Of a stretch of 64,000 nucleotides of DNA, positions 12,001-17,300 are shown one piece after another. Source of the DNA: an uncultured bacterium (GTDB lineage Bacteria > Bacillota > Clostridia > Lachnospirales > Lachnospiraceae). The notes beneath the pieces are model-generated. The model was given only the letters and a program-made list of their open reading frames with translations. It was not told where the DNA came from and ran no database searches. The stretch spans positions 71,737 to 135,736 of the forward strand of contig CAJMPJ010000002.1 in NCBI GenBank assembly GCA_905215155.1. The letters run 5' to 3'. The position numbers and the translations under genes were made by a program. The stretch's first letter is position 1, and each line of letters starts with the position of its first letter.

Positions 12001-12200
12001 TATCCCCTAGAACTGGCTTCTGCTCCATAAACACTAGAATCCCAGGATACCCAAGCTGCGGGTTCAATGATTTGAGCATAATCCGCAAAAGATACCATTT
12101 TCTCAGGAACGTATGGTAAAAACGCCATGGTTGTTAAGATTAGAGCCATAAATCCGGCTGTTTTTCTTTTCATATTAAGTTTTTGCAACAGTTTTTTCAT
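1..12200 (-). CDS. Giant SpaA/Cna-B-repeat surface adhesin with candidate thioester domain (C-terminus beyond window)
   Basis: I translated this frame from the ATG at 12200 to base 1 and found no stop: at least 4066 codons, running off the left edge. AGAGGA lies just before the ATG. Residues 1-40 look like a signal peptide. Next comes a domain with YCVQ (Cys118) and SQYIIASIINW (Gln190), resembling the Cys and Gln motifs of adhesin thioester domains. A Glu/Thr-rich linker occupies about 777-907. The rest carries SpaA/Cna-B-like units with E-box motifs such as YYIKELTRSEGY (~1195), YVLCEIKPPAGY (~2415), YIMEEVKAPSGY (~2930), YILEESEAATGY (~3077), YVLVEEKVPEGF (~3325) and YIMEELKVPAGY (~3650). 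Such units normally form Lys-Asn or Lys-Asp isopeptide bonds. Near the left edge is a DUF11-like segment. A sortase signal would be expected outside the window. The role in attachment is inferred from architecture; the ligand is unknown. Confidence 0.9.
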   Translation of the reverse strand, partial: MKKLLQKLNMKRKTAGFMALILTTMAFLPYVPEKMVSFADYAQIIEPAAWVSWDSSVYGAEASSRGYTPTGLMYETKWINLKDNAGYAFPAGAKQYLVENKQHSNGSYNEFDKTFLYCVQGHTPNAMIYLGSQAFLQKYWTASKRPEEFPLKIGDEKREKFNFLMNVYATHMGSNDSIEACNDANAGTSQYIIASIINWIAADECGFTGDWEHDISAFRESDNYKAVLMQLNPNAVGDRSIYNQLSNTQVAPEYAARGCKNWAEWTFGNVWDAATITKDFEEDSGETVYFAKMDHSTDAYTITIPYPNDVVKGYYQRLSAKDLYGDWIYSGPTDAGLVFTSLSGEVPDNGQGIGTLYWANQSQVGATLAKDIGSAQLATFKFYTRKPGDPKEYAFDISQTYFAAKMDKDLEVHVRIGSGATGKVQRFKHTEGFGANYNVGLLKFDSETGKPLAGSHWDILEKFDDSQLDSTDLDLESPGDYSSNTGSLTGASWEEDEGSDEDRISTNYSGDMGLNDSESNLYNQANSSSSQFERWTDPENDPCNADEHITDENGELHYVDSQGNIHRKVAHSDARSYTYEKGYCSGHPAPVVEYEEVPEPEYDEETGEQTNEDEIEAVEEYNQQLHDSAWAEWLAGVEECERLVEEGGFFHAIDPTGKTQKEALEKDRDQFYKDFISLTYEYSAKETTPAPGYSLHGSHPDDIPLEWRTVASSEFKSYQSSGMDHTGSSEDGPDMEADSISSGTPLEQQSTPISKQQFLMGFGALDQVTPNDQKEVIISSDRSEEEIPVEHDTEAPSEANTETQSETGAETQPEIEEETQKETEAETQPETEEETQKETEAETQSETKGEVPAETESEAPTETESEAPTETEPETLEEPKTEIPPETVSENLPETILETQVMELPEPVKKQKATPSQVEVVNGGISFTGFFEGVKNSVQFLANKTKALFRLSDDDDGDRGGSSSLSSLPESTETSRINPLESSIKDWTFIAYDHRTEGEIHFNKKDMDLKAGESDSFNAYGDSQGDGTLEGAVYGLFAATDISHPDGHSGILFKKDNLVSIATTDRNGDGSFLAITQAPGYTFNYQNGTIVKTSDGWANSAPTNLYTAMGKAIGKESDMERFSGHTERGSSISLTDSRNETSTGYEKLSSNQGKDGTGESNHSYPIKNNEALNGNCWIGQPLIVNADGTQYYIKELTRSEGYELSVYGKDAAVSNKEAFEAGGNPSAEGTVSAGSIGIDRVKHVNTFTVKSNGTINGYRIYAQNIPEGATFYITRSEVVEDPKGTHTEYVSREETALAEEAGARVIINGSSVEAKAGDTVTLPNGESAVVCQVSDPEYDYTSVRPDNALRYTIPTFEDKKNTEDLMEDANEALKKASFKEPDEGAPWILIPLEGETFEEQAKSLYEGMEEAGLSVFNCLRVQDVTDGKAVIRYSYRVGNSVSSGVYDEVNKLTYIKKSLDYKINGSEVSGYTYVPYTMDQLTDYKENGNGFFTFAKVRAGELSKKQAVFPEDLSAITIKESSEHTYWVYGQGEPLRNNDGSIKKIIVEEEVQVAPGYELKDVDTPVAAIYDGKGYTINAGGEEGNASTDYKIKYEDTFVEGSNITPEEYTGYYGNISVSPNMSGAGTFIETVTLRYDRNQIYSDGGTRNNNISVEERPILQKIKITKDISVKEDGTYENNTYANTDIEDHYTENGGGTGNNAKYLKNFRFKAYLKSNLERLYRAEDGTILWQDRNGNPVDIKAYRDTFPEKVQKVYTNVDHQTNPLIKDSNKAAIANKELYGFSNGLINAEQNNGYTAVLEKTIQTIKDEEGKEISVSRYNYEKFFDAIKVANEDRWDRTDNDSTSFKPFAWIKKLLFGTGGGETQYPAIHNNPDMKNSINTSEEAENNSQRSDHVRQFAITWYLDDEVAKLVKKNPAGETEGIAGSETYSDEIYDKALSEAIKKAENYLKPFFSYDLDEIYSIAWDSEAEGGKGKDTTTLSADQEDAEARYCYGVSEYLPYGTYVAVEQQPFNKDLGDLFNKHYKTDAPKEIELPSVYEEGKSGSDKTPEELASYYRYNAADTVSQLSSKYHIRFNEEWPGESGEDKRTYVIRAHSRLGDYEIFPYGLDLQAISGSAPGDPSGKGHFTITQEKNDPGKDYYNTMVDPVENGGNSNSHYQGDDGNAGKEAPNGTTYETDGVEKIYHYGSISEDKQIYDQVAFPGEKGEVYKDHVTAMEGMQTAYDGKYASMLVPWTVTEPADELTDTKQNENGTSSYKGYGYRKFTNTFYTSRLRIEKLDSETGENILHDGALFALYAASREDGETTDGLVKFYETDTRINGSKEFLTAMGAKKISKIGATWTGIVPAGTPICEETKQVILADQEGRRTGQFEAFATTRDGLQAKEEDETSTENQDQNTGYLVTPQPLGAGTYVLCEIKPPAGYVRTKPVAIEVYSDKTTYYLDGNRDKRVAAAIYENQGENETLKEDTARIYVANTPIRLEVSKIKDSNQTVTYKTDTRLEGTELELKKKYGMENLEFAYKNGTYLGYAWYKGTIETLQSRKDAGEDVELVYIDGVFAGYGLISRPLDTADDQNRYVAGAKMTLYDAIEIKENGDSGDYGYDGVEVTRDRNNNVQSIKVKKGYAGNTVEFIKKDDPEESLAGGTGEGTWTYQTIDRGDTDILFYSLANLTVMETGTDGTVYGYDRNGTKVQAKNKESLFLLKAGKPVFELAGGDLTTVRYIKADKRLELPLGATLYHLDGEGNRDAYVDPTTGMAYSKEGDKFLVWPVKLSKNKTGAIIAREKIKTYRIASINADTDQEYTTGTYQGKAFIKSMNPILNGHGLPEYYQKSNETYKKGDPIYDIDGDYVRYRYDDLLDAFNKAAYRINEEARKAAIGNEEDTTDDPKLYHRQGDAWVMENTWITGEKWPNDPFQTDKTVGQADMLKRVIPGTYIMEEVKAPSGYQKGFPQGITVEETKKVQTTGMEDPKIKVEITKTDAASQYRIPIISDYQNGLIVTEPKGSYSYNLINGAHLALYKAKRVSTTDSHTYPKGYYLVKAEDKPAEWTVENTADNAPVRIVAEWITDGKAKYFEGIPAGDYILEESEAATGYVRASMEITVKAAGDVQTINVTNDHTKLEVYKYFLDNKGVKTLLPNDHAAGLAIYEAKTDQDGNILMEGGKPQYDESKKVDQWTTDDLSQYTELTEKSKKLVDRMKGFLGITDNKSSFLTDFEAAYREKGEDLTYLTWYTKAGKRSAERTESKPTGKGESITQTWTTDTGAVIRITIYRNVTNGALDPDGKLPLNFEYQFNYQENEGIKTYDTLQEMHRLDYLPLNAEKDGKKIGAYVLVEEKVPEGFEPANPKAIVIHETGAIQRVSLQNEEKFINVLKVVTDGTNQYAAEGAELALYRADEAGNLVKDEAHLIETWISGTDGRYTKEDQFNDKIIEGFKVGDLKPHRISKVAYGTYFIVEAIPPPYMQKADPVKIEVGAEKIPVYRITNIPTVGALEIHKKASDTNEGLENARFKVTNTDTGTVWYMTTGTEGNAVLKELPVGEVQTDGTITPYTYVIEEISPPDFYQIYEGKKKFQFDGNGNEKEILYSCEIENKPTQIFFKKTNFDTGMAIEGAKIAVYEAIAIDGEYQKNGEAIATVLSGEDGFTLKKKLKASQVYIMEELKVPAGYAVSKPVIFTVNKAGTGIQNVSNNFHVLKLASENGAIEALTVTGRVPVKVYTILKDLDTGYELPALIGTGENQTVTAMDGITEGHLYEITEYTRYSDGRSEKSFKETRRIYFDENGTYTLPSRTYLGTRENLTDGEGNVLASWAVNEENHEYTILNPVVKEIPIAKVTSSIGADYEAVKAGSVIKYSITYTNTYDHPADIRIKAILTDGLEYLRSTDYGTEQNGIITWNLRDVAAHESGTVEVVATINGETGTQAKAWFETKVNAVSKRTALANPIVPDGSITIVNKLTGTGIPGSTGHSESQTDSFTYHVKLTNQNETVLTGYQAFGGSVEGRIKGEGTITLTGDGYITFAGLPYGTKYEISQESADNYELEGGDIKGEIQKALQSAVFKNNQDDKVIRELLTA
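9588..9768. repeat. Short tandem repeats encoding the Glu/Thr-rich stalk
   Basis: Inside the giant adhesin gene, two nearly identical 48-bp units (9673-9720 and 9721-9768) follow two 24-bp units (9588-9611, 9612-9635). They encode alternating E-T-Q-x-E-T segments, an extended wall-spanning linker by composition. In-frame tandem units like these can change copy number between strains. Confidence 0.8.
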
Positions 12201-12222
12201 TCTTTTTCCTCTTATTTGTAAC

Positions 12223-12261
12223 AAAAAAAGACTACCGATCATGATTAAACCGATAGTCTTT
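12223..12261 (-). terminator. Intrinsic terminator between the 243-aa gene and the giant adhesin gene
   Basis: On the minus strand AAAGACTA (12261-12254) pairs with TAGTCTTT (12234-12227), and a run of seven T ends at 12223. It terminates the 243-aa gene but sits only about 22 bases before the giant gene's start codon, so it may also act as an attenuator for that gene. Confidence 0.7.
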
Positions 12262-12300
12262 AAAAAAAAATTATTTTGTTTTATAAATTGGCTATAAAAT

Positions 12301-13032
12301 TTAGAAATATGGATTAGGAGTTCCCCAGAGTTGGGCTGCTCTTTCACAGGATTCAAAATCGTACCCCAATGCACCTATAGGAAAATACGCATATCCATAC
12401 CACTTATTACCTATATTCGTATTAGGATTTATTGTTTTCACTTTTCCATCAATCATCAGCTGGCCAAGCTCATTTACCTGATATCCATCTGGAGTAATGG
12501 TATTAGTGTAGAGGTATCCATATTCATTAAAACAGTAAGCATATTTCAATCCATCTTGTTTTCCATCAGGGGATACCATTAACCACTCCCACTGACCATG
12601 TGCAAAACTAACTTTATCCCCATACCAATAATTGCTAATACCATTATTATTTAACGGCTTTGAAGCATCTTGCTGCCAAGAACGATGTTCATATGGCTGA
12701 GTATTAAAATATTCGATCATGTCAAGTTCAGTTCCAAAACTGCTAACATGGCCATGGCCATCTATGACAACACCTTCTGCGTTTGTAGTAGACCCGTTTG
12801 CAAAAGCTACATTTTTCATAAGATTTCCATGCAAATCTTTAACATAAAATGTATAAGTATCTCTCTTAATTGCATTTCCTGCATTTAAGAAAAAATCCTT
12901 ATTCTCCCACTCATTGGTTGTATATCCTGAAGGAAGCTTGTCTTGCGTCCAGATAATTTCCGCAAATGCTGGTATTGCCATGGTTACAGTAAGTACCGTC
13001 GATAATATTGCTCCTAATAATTTCTTTTTCAT
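12301..13032 (-). CDS. Small secreted protein with a wall-binding-like C-terminal motif
   Basis: The 243-aa product has a clear signal peptide (residues 1-24, cleavage after AFA). The body is rich in Trp, Tyr, Gly and Asn. Near the C-terminus (about 185-205) it carries ITPDGYQVNELGQ, matching the TTPDGYLVNEKGQW end of the 1383-aa protein and a related stretch in the 756-aa protein; these belong to choline/glucan-binding-type repeat modules. The Shine-Dalgarno GGGAGG stands about 8 bases before the ATG. The gene ends in a terminator just ahead of the giant adhesin gene. I do not recognise the central domain. A wall-associated partner of the neighbouring adhesins is plausible but unproven. Confidence 0.75.
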   Translation of the reverse strand: MKKKLLGAILSTVLTVTMAIPAFAEIIWTQDKLPSGYTTNEWENKDFFLNAGNAIKRDTYTFYVKDLHGNLMKNVAFANGSTTNAEGVVIDGHGHVSSFGTELDMIEYFNTQPYEHRSWQQDASKPLNNNGISNYWYGDKVSFAHGQWEWLMVSPDGKQDGLKYAYCFNEYGYLYTNTITPDGYQVNELGQLMIDGKVKTINPNTNIGNKWYGYAYFPIGALGYDFESCERAAQLWGTPNPYF

Positions 13033-13064
13033 ATTCTCGTCCTCCCTAAAAGTCTATATGATAT

Positions 13065-13093
13065 TTGACAATTAATCAATTTTGTGCTATTCT
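13065..13093 (+). promoter_or_regulatory. Promoter of antisense RNA 1
   Basis: TTGACA (13065-13070), a 17-base spacer and TATTCT (13088-13093) form a near-consensus housekeeping promoter. It points toward the 3' end of the toxin-like gene at 13187-13297. No plus-strand gene lies in its path. Confidence 0.8.
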
Positions 13094-13099
13094 ATAGAT

Positions 13100-13197
13100 A
13101 CAAAAGGGTAGCCAACTCCACAGAATGGCTTCCAATTTATTTGTTTGATTTAAAAATAATCACCCAAAGCTTGGTTGGCGGGGTGGTTATTTTTTTG
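13100..13197 (+). ncRNA. Candidate type I antitoxin RNA (module 1)
   Basis: An RNA of about 95 nt would run from the promoter at 13065-13093 to the terminator at 13155-13197. It is complementary to the 3' end of the toxin mRNA. Its first bases contain GGTAGCCAA and TGGCTTCCA, spaced as in the toxin mRNA leader. This convergent layout is typical of type I antitoxins. Exact ends are estimated from the promoter and the T-run. Confidence 0.6.
13155..13197. terminator. Shared terminator of toxin 1 and its antisense RNA
   Basis: AATAATCACCC (13155-13165) pairs with GGGTGGTTATT (13181-13191). A T-run follows on the plus strand, and ATTATTTTT follows on the minus strand. It overlaps the toxin stop codon and can end transcripts from both sides. 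Confidence 0.75.
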
Positions 13198-13297
13198 TAT
13201 CTTTGTCTTTGTTATTCACGTATGTAAGGATCGTAATGATCAAAACTGTAACATTAATAATAACCATAAATTCCTCATATGTGCTAATAACAACCAC
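13187..13297 (-). CDS. Hol_Tox-like small membrane toxin (type I TA module 1)
   Basis: A frame of up to 36 residues, from a GTG at 13297 to TAA at 13187, encodes one hydrophobic segment ending in a Lys/Asp-rich tail (TILTYVNNKDKDTKK). The TYEEFMVIINVTVLIITILT core resembles the putative holin-like toxin (Hol_Tox) pattern of a short acidic or polar N-terminus, one transmembrane helix and a charged tail. AGGAGG lies directly upstream; the GTG is too close to it, so translation may start at ATT (13288), which is well spaced, or at ATG (13267). It has its own promoter and a convergent antisense RNA. Toxicity is inferred from family likeness and layout. Confidence 0.65.
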   Translation of the reverse strand: MVVISTYEEFMVIINVTVLIITILTYVNNKDKDTKK

Positions 13298-13345
13298 CTC
13301 CTCTCGGAGATGGAAACCACCCGGCAGATTGACTACCTATTTCAT

Positions 13346-13374
13346 ATTATACCATATTTGGGCTGATTTTACAA
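13346..13374 (-). promoter_or_regulatory. Promoter of toxin 1
   Basis: On the minus strand TTGTAA (13374-13369), a 17-base spacer and TATAAT (13351-13346). The predicted start near 13339 places the GGTAG leader motif within the first few transcribed bases. Confidence 0.8.
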
Positions 13375-13387
13375 ACTTTATTACTAA

Positions 13388-13405
13388 TTCAAACAGGGGT
13401 TTGAA
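13388..13405 (+). terminator. Small hairpin with T-run downstream of the 65-aa gene
   Basis: TTCAAAC, loop AGGG, GTTTGAA, then CTTTTTT on the plus strand. It lies beyond the 3' end of the 65-aa minus-strand gene, but the T-run is on the plus side, so it fits leftover plus-strand transcription better. Weak call. Confidence 0.35.
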
Positions 13406-13477
13406 CTTTTTTATCGGTTAACCATATTCGATTATCAATGTTCGAGTTTATTTATTAAATAGCATTAGTTTCTGTTC

Positions 13478-13675
13478 TTATCTCTTACTAACGGTAGATT
13501 TCTTTTTTAATATTCTTTTTACGTTGCTATCTGGCACATCTATGTACTCTCCCGTGTTTAGTAGAACACATACCATATGATTGCCAGTCCCTACCATAAT
13601 TCCATATCTCTTTTTATTTTCTGTTATTACTAACACCGGTATGTCTTTGTTTTTTTCTCTAATTGTTAGTATCAT
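13478..13675 (-). CDS. Hypothetical 65-aa protein downstream of ssb
   Basis: The product is small, basic at the C-terminus (KRILKKKSTVSKR) and predicted by eye to be mostly beta-strand, without a signal peptide or membrane helix. TAGGAG stands at good distance before the ATG. It follows the SSB stop by 12 bases, so the two are probably co-transcribed. I recognise no family. Its place behind ssb at the end of the surface-protein operon suggests an element-borne accessory gene. Confidence 0.6.
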   Translation of the reverse strand: MILTIREKNKDIPVLVITENKKRYGIMVGTGNHMVCVLLNTGEYIDVPDSNVKRILKKKSTVSKR

Positions 13676-13687
13676 CTTTTACTCCTA

Positions 13688-14134
13688 TTAATTAAATGGA
13701 AGTCCTGGATCATCTACACCTTCAGGAATATTCATAAATCCATCCCCCACTGCACTGGAAGGTTCTGGTCTGGAGATTCCATTACCTGAAGCATTTTTGC
13801 TATCAGCAAATTCCTGAGACTCAATCACTACATTAGTGGTATAAACTTTAATTCCATCCTTATTTGTATAACTTCCAATCTGAATTCTTCCAGAAATCAG
13901 TACTCTCATTCCCTGGCGAAAATATTTCTCTGCAAACTCCCCCGCTTTGTCAAAGGCGACACAAGTGATAAAATCTGCGGTTTGCTCATTTTCTTTCTGG
14001 CTCTTGCGCCCTGTTCGATCAACTGCAAGGCTATACCGAGCAATTGCCATTGGATTCTCTCCTTGTGAAGATCTGACTTCCGGGTCGCGAGTTAATCTTC
14101 CCATTAAAATCACTTTGTTCATTTCTTCCTTCAT
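13688..14134 (-). CDS. ssb: Single-stranded DNA-binding protein (element-type paralogue)
   Basis: The 148-aa product has the OB-fold SSB pattern: MNKVILMGRLTRDPEVR at the start, FITCVAFDKAGEFAEKYFRQG in the middle and a flexible tail ending DPGLPFN, a variant of the acidic DDIPF-like tip that recruits partner proteins. It coats single-stranded DNA during replication, recombination or conjugative transfer. It is not in the usual rpsF-ssb-rpsR setting but follows large surface-protein genes, suggesting an extra copy carried by a mobile element. Met1 (MKEEM) or Met5 could be the start. The Shine-Dalgarno for Met1 is buried in an 11-bp hairpin (14137-14162). Confidence 0.9.
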   Translation of the reverse strand: MKEEMNKVILMGRLTRDPEVRSSQGENPMAIARYSLAVDRTGRKSQKENEQTADFITCVAFDKAGEFAEKYFRQGMRVLISGRIQIGSYTNKDGIKVYTTNVVIESQEFADSKNASGNGISRPEPSSAVGDGFMNIPEGVDDPGLPFN

Positions 14135-14136
14135 TT

Positions 14137-14162
14137 CTCCTCTGCCCAGATGGGCAGAGGAG
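14137..14162 (-). promoter_or_regulatory. Perfect hairpin covering the ssb ribosome-binding site
   Basis: CTCCTCTGCCC, loop of four, GGGCAGAGGAG: an 11-bp perfect stem ending two bases before the first ssb ATG. The GAGGAG of the 3' arm is the likely ribosome site. No T-run follows, so translational control is more likely than termination. Confidence 0.7.
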
Positions 14163-14169
14163 GTCTCTT

Positions 14170-14391
14170 CTATTTCATTACCAACTTCAATTTTTCCGTT
14201 ATCTTCATAAAGTGAATAATAACTATACCTATTATAATAAGTTCTATACCTTCATTTAATGCTATGAGTCCCCATTTGATATCTTCATCACAAACTAAAT
14301 ACATAAGAAGTGACAATGACATACAGATAATTAACGTGATTGGAATAACCGCTAGGACTCTTACGCACTTTCTCATCATGACTTTATCCAC
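14170..14391 (-). CDS. Small two-helix membrane protein
   Basis: The 73-aa product has two hydrophobic stretches (about 12-33 and 48-65) with a short acidic loop (CDEDIKWG) and a Lys-rich C-terminus. No family is recognised. The frame overlaps the end of the 1383-aa gene by 16 bases if Met1 is used; Met5 or Met6 would reduce the overlap. It sits between the GLUG/Ig surface protein and ssb in the same operon, so it is probably an element-encoded membrane protein. Confidence 0.6.
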   Translation of the reverse strand: MDKVMMRKCVRVLAVIPITLIICMSLSLLMYLVCDEDIKWGLIALNEGIELIIIGIVIIHFMKITEKLKLVMK

Positions 14392-17300
14392 TGACCTTTC
14401 TCGTTTACTAGATATCCATCCGGTGTCGTAGTATTAAAAATTAGCTTTCCCTTTGTCCCATCAGATACTGGGTTGAAGTAGTACCAGAATCCATCTATCA
14501 TCTGCCAGCCTGTAAGCATCTGGCCCTGGGTTCCGTCGGAAGCCGATTTTAAATAAAAGGTTTTTCCATCGGCATCTGTCTGCCAGCCTGTTACCATAAA
14601 TCCTTCCTTATCAAATCTAAACCAGGAAGCCTTTTCCTGCTCTCCCGTTGCATAAGGATTACTGATATATGCCCATTCATCGGTATAGGTACGATTCGAT
14701 GCAAAGATCCATTTTCCATTTCCCATCTGGGTCCAGGTTCCTGTTACTGCCCCGGAAGGAGCTGCCGGTCCCTGGATATTTCCGCTACTGGTTACTCCTA
14801 CGGATCGGCTTCCCCCACCGCCTCCGCCGCCTCCGGAAGAACCTCCACCAGAAGTCGTATTGTCAATCACCTTCACATTTAACTTGACATTTACTGGATC
14901 AGACAGCGTTCCATTGTTGCTTTCCGCATAAATCATAGCTGTAATGCTTCCTGTGTATGGAGATTTTCCAATTGCCTGATTGATCCAGCCAGCGGTGATT
15001 TCCTGTTTCTCATTGATTCCAGCGGCTCTTACATTTCCTTCTGCATCTACAGAAAGAACTCCTGGATCAGAGGACCGCCACTGAACTCCCTTTTTTTCCC
15101 GATTCTCCAGATAAACGGAAGCAGAAAACTTTTTTGCTTCCAGCCCGGTCCAGGTGTAAACAGGATTACTTCTTCTTCCTGTTTTTGTCAGCACCAAATC
15201 AAAAGTCTCACGGTTCCGGTCTGCCTCCACACACTCTGCCTGGAAAAATAACTTCACCCTACAAGCAGCCGCTTTTTTCCCGTCTTTTGTGGCAGCTGTG
15301 ATCTCCACAATCTTTTCAGCCTCATATGGTGCTTTTTTCATTGCCTCCCTGATCCAGGCTGCACCGTCCACCGGTGCTACATTTCCCTGTTCATCAACGG
15401 ATACTGCTTCCGGGTCAGAGGAAGTCCATACCACGGTACGGTCATATGGTTTGTGTTCCGGAGATTCATTAAGATCCGGAAGAACCGTTGCGGAAAGTTT
15501 CTTCTTGTCAAATCCTTTTTTTTCTGCTATCTGAGAACTGATATCCCCTGTCATCTGATACCCCAGGGAATAAGACAATTCTTCCTGATCCAAGACAATT
15601 CCTTCTGGAACTACTCTGGTCTGATCATTGGTCACAAAGTTGACAGTCACCTGACAAGCTGCGGAAGCTTTATTTCCCAGCTTGTCTTTTCCATTTACCG
15701 TGATTACTGCTTCCCGGCTTCCGCTTCCCGAAATCTTCGCATAAGGATCGTTGTTTTTGATTCCATTATCGGTTGCCATGATGTTATGTATCCATGCCGC
15801 ATCCTTTAAAGCAGATACAGATGCATCCCGGTAAGCTTCCTGCTCCTGGGATACCACGATCACAGATGTATCCGAACTTGTCCAGGTCACTTCATCTCTG
15901 GAGAAGAAATCAGGGGTAAAGGTAGCCGTTAAAGACTGGGGAGCCGTTACCGTTATGGTTTCGTTTGGTGCTTTCCGGTCCCCTGTGAGGGTCCTTGTAA
16001 CCGTATAGGTAAGAGCCTGTTTATCAAGCATGGCACCTTCCGTTGCCACTAACGTATTATCAATGATCTGGAAGGTAACGTTGATCCGGCTGTTGGCCGT
16101 ACAGGGTTTTCCTTCAAAGGACGTGGAAGGTCTGGTCTGTGCGGTCAAAACTGCTACTCCGCCATTCTGGTGCCCGGCTCCATAAATTGTATTAGGAATC
16201 TTGTACCGGTAATTTTCGTCCGCCTGTTTCTTTTCCGCTTCTTCTATAATGGATTGGAAAAAGGAAGCGGAAAGGTTGACGGAAATGCTGGCGGATTGTT
16301 CCGTATATCCGTCTGTCTCTTCGTCATTATTTCTCGCCAGAGTGATCAGCTGGGGGTCATCTATGCTCCATTTTACCCGGTTATCCGCCACGTCATTATT
16401 TGCATCAATCACTGCTTTGATATTGACTGGCTGCACTTGGGTTCCCTGTTCCAATACACCATTAATGTACCGGGCGATCAGCTTTCCGGTCCCGTTTTTG
16501 ATCTCGGTCGTCTTTACGGGGTTCTTTCTGTCTCCGGTCCTCGTCTGGATAACGGAAAAGGTATAGTTTTCCGGAACAACGTTTATGGATACGGCCACTT
16601 TTTTATAATCTGCCGATACAGAAATATTTTCCTCTGGCATAAGAAAGCCATAGGTGCGGCTGCTGTCAGAATAAGTGGAACTCACCTTTTTCCCTTTTTC
16701 ATTGACGTAGTAAGGAGTCCCCTCCATTTGATACTTTTTTGTATCCGTATTCTTTGCTGCTGTTGTTACCATTACAGAAGTTCCTGCAGCGATAGCTCCC
16801 CGGTTTTCTTTGTCAATTGGTTTGGAATACTGGGAGCTTCCTCTTACCTCTAAAGAAGCAATGTCATAAAAGTTCTGGCCATTTGCTACGGTATCAATCT
16901 GATTGACATTTAAAAGATATCCTCTCACTGGCCGGCCCACCGCATCAGGAGCAAAGTGATCTAATGTATAATCCCCTGTTTCTTCATCAAGAACGGTTAA
17001 GATACCCTTTTCTAATTCCTCATAAAAGTACTGATCAGATATGGTCTTTTTTGCCCCGCCCTGTACCAAGGTGTAATAAAGATCCCCGGTGTGCCAGTAA
17101 CCAATGTGAGCATCATACGTGTAATCATTATCATCCTCGATCTCTGATCCACACACGTTGGCACTGATCTTGCTTTCCGAATCTGCAAACAGGTACGCCA
17201 CATCCTCCACAAAGTTATAGTTGGTTGCGGCTCCCTGTCTGGTTCCAATGAAGGTTCCTTCCCTTGCCATGGAACCAAGCTGAGAGTTTCCAATGGTTCC

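Larger units (their letters stand above)
13107..13337. repeat. Inverted leader repeat bracketing TA module 1
   Basis: The plus strand at 13107-13134 reads GGTAGCCAA, ten bases, TGGCTTCCA. The minus strand at 13337-13311 reads GGTAGTCAA, nine bases, TGGTTTCCA. The toxin mRNA and the antisense RNA therefore start with the same motif. Confidence 0.7.

Noticed and set aside
13175..13421. Two plus-strand frames of 63 and 72 codons.
   Set aside because: They run antisense to the Hol_Tox-like peptide and through its promoter, with no ribosome site; the toxin-antisense reading explains the sequence better.
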